From contig OY992835.1 in NCBI GenBank assembly GCA_963921425.1, forward strand, positions 1,488,001-1,552,000: a stretch of 64,000 nucleotides of DNA, written 5' to 3'. The DNA comes from Dryas octopetala. Taxonomy: Eukaryota; Streptophyta; Magnoliopsida; Rosales; Rosaceae. This document shows positions 10,257-21,612 of this stretch, piece after piece (the stretch's first letter is position 1; the number at the start of each line of letters is the position of its first letter). Below the pieces are notes generated by a model. The model worked only from the letters and a program-made list of their open reading frames with translations. It had not been told where the DNA came from and made no database searches. Made by a program: the position numbers and the translations under genes.

Positions 10257-13200
10257 ATGGCTACACCAAGGAAAAAGAGAAGTGCCAAGTGGAAGGCCAA
10301 CTCAACACAGCTGGCCAAAAAAATTGTTGAAACAGCCAAGTGGAAGGCTAAAAAGGGCTCATCACCAGCCAAGTCCAAGGCTAAAAAGGGCTCATCACCA
10401 GCCAAGTCCAAGGCTAAAAAGGCCTCATCACCAGCCAAGTCCAAGGCTAAAAAGACCTCATCACCAGCCAAACCCAAAGCCAAAAATGTGTCATCACCAG
10501 CCAAGTCCAAGGCAAAAAATGCCAAGTCCAAGGCCAAGCAGACTGGTCGTGGGGTTACAACCATGCACAGAGTTGTTGTGAAGAAAGCACAAGGAAGAAA
10601 GGTGAAAGTGGAGTTTAACTCCTTTGGCGCACCTTGCGGAGATGGACGGACAACTTTTATGTCATACATTGGGGTTTTAGCTCGGACCACAGTGCCAATC
10701 ATTTATAAAAACTGGCCAGCTGTAGATGACACCATAAAACAGAACATATGGGAGGATGTTATGGTAATTATGAAACCTTAGAATTGAACTTGCAACTGCA
10801 CCTTCCTTTTAGCCTTTTTTACTTTATTTAGTGGATAACCATGTGCTTTTTTTTAATGATCCACTTGATGTAGGGTGCATTTGAGCTGGACCCGTCAAGC
10901 AGGAAACATGTTTTGTCGTCCGTTGGCATCAAATGGAGAACATTCAAGACTATGCTGACACGCAAATACATTCTCCCATTCATAAATGATGAGAAGATGT
11001 TAAAATCACCACCAAAGCAGTATAAAAGCATCGAGCAAGTCCATTGGGATCAGTTTGTTGCTGGCAGGGTTACGCAGTCCTTTATGGTATGTTATATATG
11101 TATAAAATTTAGATTTATGTGTTTTGACTTAACTGACTGGTAGGTACTTTATTTGACAATATGGTGTTGTCTTAATTGTAGGAAAAACACGAGGTTCAAC
11201 GTCAAAAAACCCTCAAGAGGAAGTATCATCATAAACTTTCACGGAAGGGCTACATTGGATTGGAGGAGACTTTGGTAAGATTCTTAACAATCCATCTGTT
11301 GGCAGCACTTGCCTTATTTATAAGCCCACAAGTTCTGATATTTTTTTTTTTTAATAAAGGCCTCATCTTTTAGTGGTTTTAATTATAAACTTATAAATTG
11401 TGCATTATTTTTATTATAACTTAGAGGAAAGAAAGTTTTGGGGAGGATGACCTCGACCGTTCAGTCCTATGGAAGAGGGCACGAGAAGACTCTAATGGGA
11501 AATTGGATGAGGAAGTTTCTGAAGTAGTGAATATCATTGTAAGGATTTACATTGTGCTTATACATGACTGCCATTGCTTATTCATTGATAATTATTTAAA
11601 TTATGCATTATAATGTCAGGATGATTTGCTGGAAAAGAAGAAAAATGGAGAGTTGAAGGTTGAGGGTGCTAATGATGTGCTGACAATGGCTTTGAACACA
11701 CCTGAGCATTCTGGTAGGGTCAGAGCAGTAGGTGGGAATGTCAACCCTCATGTGTACTTCAACATACCTAAAAAACCGAGGGAGATAATTACAAAGAAAG
11801 AGCTGATTGCAATGTTTCTGAAGGACCGTGAGGGGCTCTTGGAGAGGCTTGAAATATTAGAGAAGAAACAACGTGGTGATTCACCTGTTACACCAAAGAT
11901 GGTACCTGCAGGCCAAGGTTTGATGTCAGATAAAGCAAGCTGTGTTTACGAGGACAAGGCTAAGGGTGTGGATGTCGAGGTGAAAAAGAAAGCTGCTGAT
12001 GTTGAAGTAGTGGAGGTTGAAGAGGTCGATATTGCAGAAACTGTCAAGGTAGCTGCTCTCGATCCCTCTTTCCATTATGATAATCTTGTGAACACGTACT
12101 TGTAAAAACATACCTTAAAAAATGTTTGCCTACAGTCTTAAAACAATCTTTTATTGACTGTTCTATAAGTTTGGCTTGGTTGGTGTAGTGGGTGTTACAT
12201 AAAGCTGAATGATGGGTCACTAAATGGTTGATGCTCAGCATGTATAGTTCCATTTGGGTCAGTGTGGGTTTGGATTTAAAGCATCAACTAAAAACTGAAT
12301 ACAAAGCCTTAAACCTATATGAGCTCATTAAAGGCAGACCTTTCTAGCCATTTTTTCTTTGTATACAAGTTATCCAAATCCTTATATAGTGTAGGGAAGG
12401 ATTTTTGAAGTCTTGGAAGGGTTATTAGCTTCTATGCTAGAGTTCAGCTATCCTATTAGCAGTAAATCCATGAAAGTACGTCAAAAAATTAGCAACTAAC
12501 TTTTTTGGCACACTGCAATTGCAAATAGGAGCACTTCATTTTATATTGTTGTCTCTTGTAATTTGTGCTTTGTGGATTAATCTAATTTATATGTGGGCAT
12601 TGTTTGGGACATACATGGCAGTGCCTACAGTCTTTTATTGACTGTTCTATAAGTTTCTGGACCTTATAATGTATCTTTATTATTCTAACGAGTGTTGCTT
12701 GTTTTTTCTTAACACCCTAGAAACAAAAAAAACAGGATCCTGTCATAAGGAAAGAGTTATTCAAGACATCAGAAGCTGGCAAGCGAGTGCCTCCGAATTG
12801 CAAGGCCTTATATCGTTTTGCGTGTGACGCGATGGCCACAAGTGGAAGAGCTATTGCAGCAGATTTAGAGGAAGAATTCTTTGGGCATGTCCGACGTCTA
12901 TACATCTTGAAAGAGGACATTACTTCCATCATGGAGATGCAAGAATTATCGGCCACGTGCATCGTGCTTTACATGAGGTAATTGTGCTTGCTGATTCAAT
13001 GAGTATTTTCTCTAATATTTAAGTTATGATCTAGTAGCTGGTAGGATATGAACTAATTGAAATAAATAATTAGGCACCTATATGAAAAGGTTTTGAACTC
13101 ACACATGGAAGAAATGGTTGCATTTGTGGACCCCTCGCGCATCTCACTTGGAGTAGGCGACTCACAACAGCGATCACAATATTTAGCAGATCGCTTTCAT

Positions 13201-14592
13201 ATGGGCAAATCAGATCGTGTTTTTTTACTTCCATACAATTCTGGGTAAGTTTCTGAAATTACTTATCTATTGATTAATTTAAAGCAAATTGTTTTCATAT
13301 GGGCAAATCAGATTGTACTTGCTGATTAATGTTAACCTTTTCAAGGGCACACTGGATTTTGACCATTATCAATGAAGATAAAGATGCAGTTTTTATCATG
13401 GACCCTCTTCCGAAGCAAACCCATGACAAAGAGTGGATGGCAATTGTCAACAAGTAAGACTTTACTTTTATTTGATTCATTGTAACCACTCTTTTTTTCC
13501 CCAGATTTATATACCATCTTTGTTTCAAGACATATAATTAAAATTTTCAATTTTTGTTGATTAAGTGCTATTAGACACTTTAATGGACTCACGGGTAGGA
13601 CAACTAAGAAAACGCCCCAGTGGAGGCATCTATTCGTAAGTCCTCAACCTTTAATGTCATTAACCTTAATTTTATTTGTCTGACAAGTCCACATATGCAT
13701 ATGGCTTGAATATTAACTGTGTGCCATTTTTTTGGATATATCATGCATAGTGTCCAAAGCAACCTGGTGGTGTTGAGTGTGGTTACTATGTGATGCAGTA
13801 CATGAAGGAAATTATTGAGGATACCAACCTTGATTATGCGACCAAGGTCAGATTTCCAATTAATAAAAAAAATATCTACCCAAGCTAGATTGTATTGCGT
13901 TTGTGTTGTTCATGCATTTGGATTAAATACTTAAAAGTATGGTTTGTAATATATGCAATTGAATAATCTGATCTGCCTTTTATCCTTTAAGTGGTTCAAT
14001 AAACAATGTAGAAACTGCATGCATGCATACCCAAATTTTTGACTAAGTTCAACTTGGAGAAACTGCATCTTTGATGTTTGAGAGAGAGGTATTTGAAATT
14101 AATGTGAAAGTTAGAGTGGAGAACCTCTGAGAACCTCTGCTGCTTTGTGTCATATTGTTACTATATATTATTAATTTGAAACAGGGTTGCAACTACAGGG
14201 AGAAGGAATATTTGGTGCTTTTCTTATAGTGTGGTCTCTTTTCAAGGATAAGCAATTTTCTTAAAAGCACACATATGCATGAAGCAAGGAAATGGGAGGG
14301 TTGTTAGGCAGCAACTCATTTTCTAGTGCTGCTATTGTCCATTCAACTACTCTGACTTGCTTTTATTCTTTATGCATATGCATGTTTAGTTGAAAATTGA
14401 GATTAATAAGGCATGCATGTATTCAGTATATAGAACTTATGAGATCAATGAATTTGTGATTAAATTAAAGAATATATGTTCCTTTGATGTTTTCAGTGGT
14501 CCAATATGAAGACCAAGCGAAGCGGATACACACAAGATCAAATAGATGAGTTGCGTGTGGAATGGGGAGATTTTCTGAACAATTATCTTTAG
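10257..14592 (+). CDS. CACTA second gene: basic repeat tail + Ptta/En-Spm TNP1-like domain + Ulp1/C48 peptidase domain
   Basis: Eleven exons join in frame: 10257-10763, 10874-11086, 11182-11274, 11425-11538, 11620-12048, 12721-12977, 13074-13244, 13346-13453, 13566-13635, 13751-13846 and 14497-14592, giving 717 aa. Residues about 20-100 are Lys/Ala/Ser/Pro repeats of the SPAKSKAKK type, like the tail of linker histone H1. Residues about 110-330 match the plant transposase Ptta/En-Spm (Transposase_24) layout: FGAPCGDGRTTF, NWPAVDDTIKQNIWEDV, KWRTFK and GYIGLEE. Residues about 540-717 form a Ulp1-like cysteine peptidase with all expected catalytic residues: His597 (GAHWIL), Asp614 (IMDPL), Gln658 (CPKQPGG) and Cys664 (ECGYYVMQYM). 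If exon 5 is not spliced at 12048, translation stops at 12105 and gives the DNA-binding part alone. The gene probably shares the upstream CACTA promoter. Splice sites are read by eye. Confidence 0.85.
10335..10530 (+). repeat. 33-bp in-frame tandem repeat encoding SPAKSKAKK units
   Basis: Five to six copies of a 33-bp unit (about GCCAAGTCCAAGGCTAAAAA plus a TCATCACCA segment) encode 11-residue steps. Variants at one position read Gly, Ala, Thr and Val. The frame is kept throughout, so the repeat is part of the protein. Confidence 0.9.
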
Positions 14593-15149
14593 ACCGACAA
14601 GTTAATTGGTAGGTGGTGTGCATTTTGCCTTTTTTGTGGATAGAAGAAAGCTGTCGTGCATGCTCATTTTTTGTAAAGCATGGAAGAAGATTGAAGATTT
14701 GGTGCTTTTAATTAGATCATACATGCTGCCATGACTATTTTGTAAAGGATGGCAGAATTGAAGATAGAACTAGCTAGCTAGCTAGACATAGTGCTGATTT
14801 GCAGATTAATTAGGCTAGGTGCTGTCATGTTATTTTGTACATGTGGGCAGCGTTTGGTACATTGTTTTGGTTTTGTAAAGGTCTTAACAAGCAGGGTTTA
14901 GGCAATATTGCCTTAGTTATTAGGCTGGTGGCATGGTATGTTTAGACCTCTACAAAACAAAAAATATATATATATGGTTATCTTGTTGGATATTTGTATT
15001 GTTATTGGTGATTATGTACATGTAGGCAGCTTTGAATATTGTTATTGATGATTATTGAAATATATGGAATGAGAATGCATGGAAGATTTTATGGCTGCAC
15101 AAATTTATGTACAGGCTCAAATTTATGTATTCATATCATTTTTTAGGTG
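14593..15149 (+). other. 3' untranslated/spacer region of the CACTA element
   Basis: AT-rich sequence after the second gene's stop codon, with a GCTAGCTAGCTAG run near 14770 and ATATATAT near 14960. No further gene is seen. It leads into the right subterminal repeats. Confidence 0.6.
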
Positions 15150-15671
15150 AAAAAAAACTGATATAGCAAGTTGTATTCCAATTTTCTTTTGTGAAATCGA
15201 CATACTAAACGATATCAGTTTTAGACTAATAATTGATATTTTATAACGCTTTGATATCAGGTTCTTTCTCAGATCTGATATAAAAACAATATTAAGATAT
15301 CAGAACCTATTCCATACCTGATATTGATATCAAGATTATATATATCAGATTCTACTATAGACCTGATATTGATACTATAATTTTATATCATATTCTACCT
15401 CAAACCTGATATTGATATCGAGTTATATGTCAGTATTAGTATCCAATACGATATCTATTGACCAATTCTGTTGGTACTTGGATTTTATAGATATCAGAAA
15501 TAATATCAAATTGGATATCCATTTTGTATTTAGGATATCAGGTTGAAAAAGAAAAATGATATAATAAACAATGTTTACATATCAGTTTAAAACTGATATC
15601 TAAAATACCATACATTAGATATCACGACACCCTATATCAGACGGCTACCCAAATAGATATCAGTCCACGAC
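15150..15671. repeat. CACTA right subterminal repeat array
   Basis: More than twenty copies of GATATCA/TGATATC-type motifs in both orientations, often in CTGATATTGATATC doublets, fill the last 500 bp. The array is longer than the one at the left end. Confidence 0.85.
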
Positions 15672-15700
15672 TGATATCTATCGACATTTTTCTTGTAGTG
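15672..15700. repeat. CACTA right terminal inverted repeat
   Basis: 29 bp ending CGACATTTTTCTTGTAGTG, the inverted match of 3404-3432, followed at once by the ATG target duplication. Confidence 0.95.
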
Positions 15701-15819
15701 ATGTTTTACAATTTATATAATAGATTTCATATAAAAATTCATTACAACATCACCACTACCTAGAACGTCACTGTTTTGGGGTTTGAAGTTTTTTATTACA
15801 TACATTTTATAAGCATATG

Positions 15820-16065
15820 ATGCGATCGTGTTTCTAACGATCCGAGCAGTTCAATTTTTAGTTCCCCACTCAAATATCATCCCTGAAAAAAAATTAGCTC
15901 AATTAGAGATGTAGAAATTAGGTAACGGTGTTCGAAATTATGAACGATCGTGATTTTTTAATGATAATCGAACGAGTGGATGAATTCCGATTTGACGATT
16001 TTTTGCAGGGATGATATTTGAGTATGAACATAGAAAATGAATGGCTCAGATTTTGTAATCACGTT
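15820..16065. repeat. Inverted-repeat element, family copy 1
   Basis: The arms ACTCAAATATCATCCCTG (about 15868-15885) and CAGGGATGATATTTGAGT (about 16007-16023) are inverted copies. The match extends outward to a GAGCAGTTCAATTTTTAG versus AAAATGAATGGCTCAG pair. No open frame. A second copy follows at about 16160 and a related one lies inside 29155-29550. The superfamily is not determined. Confidence 0.6.
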
Positions 16066-16159
16066 GTGGTCTTCCCAATTGTTGAAACGACAATATTTCA
16101 ACGAAAAAACTAATATAATTATAGTCTTCAAGTGTATTTATATGTAGAATCTCACATCT

Positions 16160-16410
16160 CGATCGTGTTTCCAACAATCTGAACCATTCATTTTTTTAAT
16201 TCCTCACTCAAAGATCATCCATGCATAAATTTAGCTCAATCGGAGATGTAGAAGTTAGGTAACAGTGGTCGAACTTATAAACGATCGTGGTTTTTCTAAT
16301 GATAATCGAACGGATAGATGAATTATGATTTGGACGATTTTTTGCAGGGATAATATTTGAGTATGAACATAGAAAATGAACAACTCCAATCTTTGAAATT
16401 AGGTAACGGT
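16160..16410. repeat. Inverted-repeat element, family copy 2
   Basis: Same arrangement as the element just upstream: a GATCGTGTTTCCAAC head, an ACTCAAAGATCATCC arm, a GATAATCGAACG middle, then TTTTTTGCAGGGATAATATTT and GAGTATGAACATAG. It probably arose by local duplication. No coding content. Confidence 0.6.
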
Positions 16411-16689
16411 GATCAAGTAAGTTAAAATAATAAACGGCTAAGTGTTGGTGTAATAAAAATATTATTAGCTTCAATTACAATAAGGTATAATAATTTATAA
16501 AAATATATCATTCAAATAAATATATGGTTCAAGTAAAATAATTATGAAATAGGTAGTCTATATACCATATCAGAATCTCAATTGATATAATATATACTAC
16601 AATTGATATGTAAAATATATTTAATTATCTAAAATATAGTTAGGTTAGTATTAATTTTATTATCTAAAATGTTTATAAATATATACATC

Positions 16690-16850
16690 TGAAAAATAAT
16701 TTCACAAGGGCTTGTTAGTCTGGTGGGTAACCCATAGCAAGCTTTTCCAGAAGGTCTTATTTTCAAACCATAGGGATCTTATTTCAGTCTTCCTATGTTT
16801 ATATTTTTTTATATAAAAAATAAAAATAAAAATAAATTATATATTAAATA
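16690..16850 (+). repeat. Possible degenerate tRNA-derived SINE
   Basis: GCTTGTTAGTCTGGTGGGTA resembles a Pol III A box and TCTTATTTTCAAACCAT a worn B box about 45 bp later. The sequence ends in an A-rich AAAATAAAAATAAAAATA tail. No target duplication was confirmed. Confidence 0.35.
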
Positions 16851-16931
16851 GGGTATTAAGTTATTTAATAGAGTTTAGAGTATATGGCATATACTATACC
16901 CTATAACTATAATAATTTTAGTATATACTAT

Positions 16932-17357
16932 ATAAGGTTATATAAAGTTTAGTGTATAAACTATAGAGTATATAGGGTATTCTAATTTCATTATATATGG
17001 TATTATTAAAATTATATACTAAAACATTATTATATAGGATATAGGCCCATAGGATTATATACTCTATAACTATAATAATTTTAGTTATGCATAGACTATA
17101 TATATATATCATACAACTACATTAATATACTTAGTAGCCTAGACTCTATAAGGTTATATAAAGTTTAGTATATAAACTATAGAGTATATAGAGTATTCTA
17201 ATTTCATTATATATGATATTATTAAAATTATATACTAAAACATTATTATATAGGATATAGGCCCATAGGATTATATACTCTATAACTATAATAATTTTAG
17301 TATACATAGACTATAAGCTACTAAGTATATTAATGTAGTTGTATGATATTTATATAT
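16932..17357. repeat. Duplicated 153-bp AT-rich unit with flanking inverted repeat
   Basis: Units at 16932-17084 and 17148-17300 are nearly identical (both contain GGATATAGGCCCATAGGATT). The second unit is framed by an inverted repeat: CATACAACTACATTAATATA (about 17110) and its reverse complement (about 17325). The surrounding DNA is about 80% AT. No gene is seen from 16470 to 17630. Confidence 0.75.
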
Positions 17358-17374
17358 ATAACTAAATTTCGGAA

Positions 17375-17600
17375 AATTATTCGGAATTTGCGGTAAAAAT
17401 CGATTCGGTGTGTTTCGGTGATAAATTTTGATAATCGGTCGGTATACCAACTTTTTTCGGTTTTTACCAAAACCAAACTAAATTTTTTGGTATTTTTTCA
17501 TTTTCGATTTTCGGCGAAGAAAAATCGATTTACCAAACCAAAAATTTTCGATCGGTAATCGATCGGTTGGTAAATACCAAACCAATGGGCAGCCCTATGA
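17375..17600. repeat. CGGT/ACCAAA-rich low-complexity repeat
   Basis: Dense short motifs such as TTCGGT, ATCGGTCGGTATACC and TTTACCAAACC recur in both orientations. The texture recalls the GAAATTTCG-type termini at 50.6 and 52.4 kb but is not the same motif. No coding content. Confidence 0.45.
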
Positions 17601-17624
17601 AAACGTGAATTGGAAGCGAAGGTG

Positions 17625-18045
17625 TACAACAGACCGGGCCGGGCCTTTTAAAGTTGGTCATTTGTGCTTCATGTCGTGCTCGGATCGGCCCATTTAATAA
17701 TTAGGCCAGGCCTAGCCCAATTATTTTAAACTTTAAGTCCAGCCCAACGCATAGCCCAACTTATATAATCTTTGATGTCATTCCATTTTTGAATTTTCTA
17801 TTACTGACATTCTATTTTCTATTCAATTTCACCACCAAAATCAAAATTAAAAATTAAAACAAGATTAATAGTAAATTTTTTTAAAAAAAATTTAAAAATA
17901 TTAATATAAACGGGCCGGCCAACACAAAACGGGCTCGAGCCGGGCCGGCCTAATAAAATAGAAAACATTGGCCTAGCCCAGTCCATACGTATGGACCGGC
18001 CCAACCCGGCCCATTTATTAAAGAGACGGGCCGACCTCTAACTAG
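17625..18045. repeat. GGCC-rich dispersed repeat
   Basis: The two ends are rich in CCGGGCCGGGCC, GGCCCA and AGCCCA motifs in opposite orientation around an AT-rich middle, suggesting a foldback-like dispersed repeat. A similar GGCCCA-rich patch occurs at about 36870-37115. Family not identified. Confidence 0.4.
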
Positions 18046-18762
18046 AAGTCTACGACAACAAATAAGGTCTTAATCTGTGTGCTTTGTTCTCTGGCTCTCC
18101 GATTGGCTGCTTTTGTAACGCACGGATCACCAACGTGGACGAGTTGTGTTTCTTTTGTGAGAGTATTTCATAACGAGTTGTGGCTAAATTTTGAAGAGAC
18201 ACAAATCATAGTTGAGCCAGGTTAAATGTTTTGAGCCAAGAAATAGAAAAAAAAAAAATTAAAACAAACAAACAACCCTTCCCTTCCTACTTAATTAGTT
18301 AACCGAGAACCCTCATTCCTGTTCCCCCAACTCCTCCAAACTAATACCAACCAACACCTAATCGAAGAGTCGCCGCCACCAGTCCCTTCCCACTACTGTC
18401 GATCCATGTCCATATCAACATCATGACCCCTCAGATTCTGGATCCTAGATCCGCCACTGATGCAAATGATGGGTTTAATGGTGGAAATGGGTTTGATGCA
18501 TATTGCAGAGGTTATATAAGCTCAATGAATCCCTTACACATCAGGAATTAGCACCACCCAAACCAAACCCTTATTTCTCTTTATATCAGCCTCTCTGGCT
18601 CTCTTTTATTTTATTTTTCTGTCTTGTTTTTGTTCTCTCACCTTTATTAGATTAGTTGATTAGAAAAGCCCAATGGGTCCCACGTGACATTATGTCTTAT
18701 TTGTTTTCATCACGTGTCTATCTTCTATCTTCTTTCATGTGCTTCATCTTGGCACAGTAGAG
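18046..18762. other. Intergenic, no gene recognised
   Basis: Contains a short CT-rich, leader-like stretch (about 18290-18400) and the segment CTGGATCCTAGATCCGCCAC near 18435. No open frame resembling a family was found. Confidence 0.4.
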
Positions 18763-18773
18763 GCACACCATCT

Positions 18774-18887
18774 TTTTTTTTTTTTTTTTTTTTTTTGAGA
18801 TATGAGGAAGAGGGAATGGAGAATTCGAATTTGGGACCCCTCCCAACATTGGGGGAGAGAAAACCACTAAACTAACAGCTAGTTGGT
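18774..18887 (-). mobile_element. SINE retrotransposon with target duplication
   Basis: On the minus strand the element has a Pol III A box (TAGTTTAGTGG), a B-box-like AAATTCGAATTC about 35 bp later, and a poly-A tail of about 23 (poly-T at 18774-18796 on the plus strand). It is flanked by a perfect 11-bp direct repeat GCACACCATCT at 18763-18773 and 18888-18898. Length is 114 bp including the tail. SINEs encode no protein and are moved by LINE enzymes. Confidence 0.85.
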
Positions 18888-18898
18888 GCACACCATCT

Positions 18899-20192
18899 AA
18901 TCTTATTACATGCAATTGAGAGTGCGTTATGATGAGTCCAAGTCTCTTTCTTCCTAGCATATACTTCCAACTTCCAACCTAACTTGTATATTCTAATCAT
19001 CACCTGAATGTCATGAATAAATTGAATTATAAGCAAATTCATTATATAGTCCAAGTAAAATGATAGTCTTTTCAATTCCACATCTTGTTATTTAAATAAA
19101 CAAATAAAACTTCAGTTGAACAAAATTATCTACAAAAAATAGATAAATAGCTATAATTTAGAGATAACATATATGATATACAATGTGCACATCAAACCTC
19201 TTCAGTTATGGTTGTACACTCCTTAATGCTTTGATGAAACCTCATTTGTAATTTTAGTGTGATTTAAGTTCAATTTAACCCAGAGATTCATGATAAGAAA
19301 ATAAATTAAATGGGTGCACTTGTTAACTGTTAACATACTCGTTGCACGATCGGGAAAGGCTAGTTGTAATCGAATAGCGCTGGACTACCCAGGCTTCTAG
19401 AATTTAATCAATACTTGACAATGTGGTCAGATAAGTGCGTACAAATAGCATTATTCTATTGCAAATGCTATTTTATTATCATTTTTTAATAAGATTAGCT
19501 GGTACTTTTTACATTTTTTTGGTGCACATGTTAATGGTGAAAAGTGAAAGTTTCATAATAGTTCATAGAAGTAAAATGTAATTGACCCTTAATGTGTTTC
19601 TTGAAAAACTCTAATTAATTGGTTTTAAAGACCAATTATAGTAAATTAGACACAAGTACCAAACCACTGAAAAAATTGGTGAGAATGACCATATCCTAAT
19701 AAGTTGGTGTAAAGGACAAAATGGTAGATGCATCTCCCAAATTGATGCATATCCCTCAGGTGCATCTGCAAAAAACATTGATGCATTCCCAAATTGTTCT
19801 TTAGGCCAATTTTACAAATGCATTGTCTTTTAGGCCAACAAAATTAGTAGTAAAGCCCTTAAATCTAAGGGACCCTTTAAAATAACAGTTTTCCAAGTAC
19901 TTGAAAAATAGCATGTTTCGAAAAAAAATATACTAGCTACCATCTCGTTTCAACTTTCCCCATCCACTTTTTGCCACATGGATTCCATTTGCACTAACAT
20001 CTATTGTTAAGAAAAATAAGTAGGTAATATATTTATTGATTACAAAAATTAATACAGCAAATAAATTACAGTAAAAATAAAACGAAAAAATAATCTAGAA
20101 CTATAAAGATAGTAGTGAAGACAAAGAACTGACTTTATACGTAGATAGAGGCTTCCAAATTTGGCAATGACGTTCTAAAGATAGAATTTTCA
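18899..20192. other. Intergenic, no gene recognised
   Basis: AT-rich sequence without a supportable open frame or clear element ends. A GATGCAT-containing motif recurs at about 19726-19790. Confidence 0.4.
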
Positions 20193-21370
20193 CCCCTTCT
20201 TTGTGCTCGAAGTTCAATAGGGCGTCTATCTCACAAGATTCAACTATCTATAAATCAAAGACCCATCGCAGGATCCTTGATTTCTAGTGAACTAAGATGT
20301 GCTCCTCTCCAATACAATATGTAGTATAAAAAATGAAAATTTATTGTAATAAGTCTGATGAAAGATAAGTTATTCTATATGGCTATGGGCTTGTGTTTAT
20401 ATAATAGAGATTGCACCCTTTCAAAAAGGACATCAATTAGAATCGGTTTTTGGTTCAAATTCAAAATGAAAAAATATGTCTTAACATTTGAATTTGAATT
20501 ATGCAGTTAAACCGAAACAAAAAATAAAGGCTGGGTGCCTTTAGAAGTCAACAGAGCCCAAGAGCACCATGGCCCAATCCATACGTAACATATGATAATC
20601 ACTTATGCTTATAAAGCCTAAAAGAAAACAACGTTTTATAAATGTCAGACTATGTTGTTTGCTTTCAAACTCTAAAATTACCCCACATTTGAATGCAAAT
20701 AAACTATATGCAGACACAAAAACTGGAGAGGAAATAAAATATGTCATACATCAGGATAAGTGTCTTTTGAAATTGAGCTTTCCTTAGTAAAGACGCATCG
20801 GATCTACCTGATGAATCAGTGGACTAAATAACCTTGAAATGTTCACCATTTTGTAGTAAACCGAGACAATACGCCACACATATATCACATCTTAATACAC
20901 TTCGGTTTGTGCTCATTTTGGTCCTGAACAAATCCCGATTTCATGGGAGCTTTAGAGGATATAGCCATATAATTCTCAAAAATTCGACCCCACATTTACT
21001 CCCACATAGGTAACATTAATTCAAAGTATTATGCCATATTTCTCTTGATTAACAAGAAATTAACGTCATTCAGTAGAAAAACATATCCTTTAAAACTTCT
21101 GCAGACAATAGACTTAGGTCATAGGAATGAGTAATTAGTGTGTTCAAATTTTGAGCCGTTCCCAACCAATTTGCCTATTGAACCTAGACCATAGGATCTC
21201 CAATCAACTAGGTTAGGTTTCGTCAAGTTGACTCATTGTGAGATTGACATTGAACTCATTCCCCTCGACATATACTTAATTTGCTCTCTTGGTAGGCCTT
21301 TGGTCAAAGGATCAGCTATATTTTCATTTGACTTCACATAATCAATGGATATAATCCCACCCGAGAGTGT
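20193..21370 (-). pseudogene. Copia retrotransposon tail, copy 1 (pol C-terminus plus downstream sequence)
   Basis: The minus strand from about 21370 to 21235 encodes the last residues of a Ty1/copia polyprotein, including SIDYVKSNENIADPLTKGL and then SRGMSSMSISQ and a stop. ADPLTKGL is the hallmark end of the copia RNase H region. About 1.05 kb of non-coding sequence follows (towards 20193) and probably contains LTR sequence. No gag, integrase or reverse transcriptase core is present. The same block recurs at 21613-22755. Confidence 0.7.
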
Positions 21371-21605
21371 TTTACGTCACTTTTGACCAAATTGAACTGA
21401 GTGTGCACCAAAATGACATTTTCGTGTGTTCGTGAGAAACCATGTAGGTTTATAAGGCCTAAAACGCTAATCACAATATGAGAAAGTGTTTCCCCATGTC
21501 TTCATTGCTGCCTGGTAGCGTTTTAGGTCACTTTTGATGAAATTGGACTGAGTGTGCACCGAAATGACCTTTCCGTGTGTTCGTGAGACATCATGTAGGT
21601 TCATC
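21368..21605. repeat. Direct repeat, about 85 bp, two copies
   Basis: GTGCACCAAAATGACATTTT (about 21401) and GTGCACCGAAATGACCTTTC (about 21554) mark two diverged copies of a segment starting near GTCACTTTTGA. They lie between the two Copia tail copies. Confidence 0.65.
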
Positions 21606-21612
21606 CTCCTCT

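Larger units (their letters stand above)
3404..15700 (+). mobile_element. Complete CACTA (En/Spm) DNA transposon, 12.3 kb
   Basis: The element begins CACTACAAGAAAAATGTC and ends with the inverted copy, and is flanked by a perfect 3-bp target duplication ATG (3401-3403 and 15701-15703). The 29-bp terminal repeats differ at one base. Both ends carry dense copies of a TGATATC/GATATCA motif, the subterminal transposase-binding repeats usual for this superfamily. It carries an intact TNP2-type transposase gene (6522-9950) and an intact second gene (10257-14592), both in the same orientation. Intact ends, intact duplications and two open genes suggest a young element that could be autonomous; mobility itself is inference. 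Confidence 0.95.

Noticed and set aside
10211..10702. Minus-strand 163-codon frame with FLALDLAGDE repeats
   Set aside because: Antisense of the SPAKSKAKK repeat; the plus strand joins in frame with domain-bearing exons.
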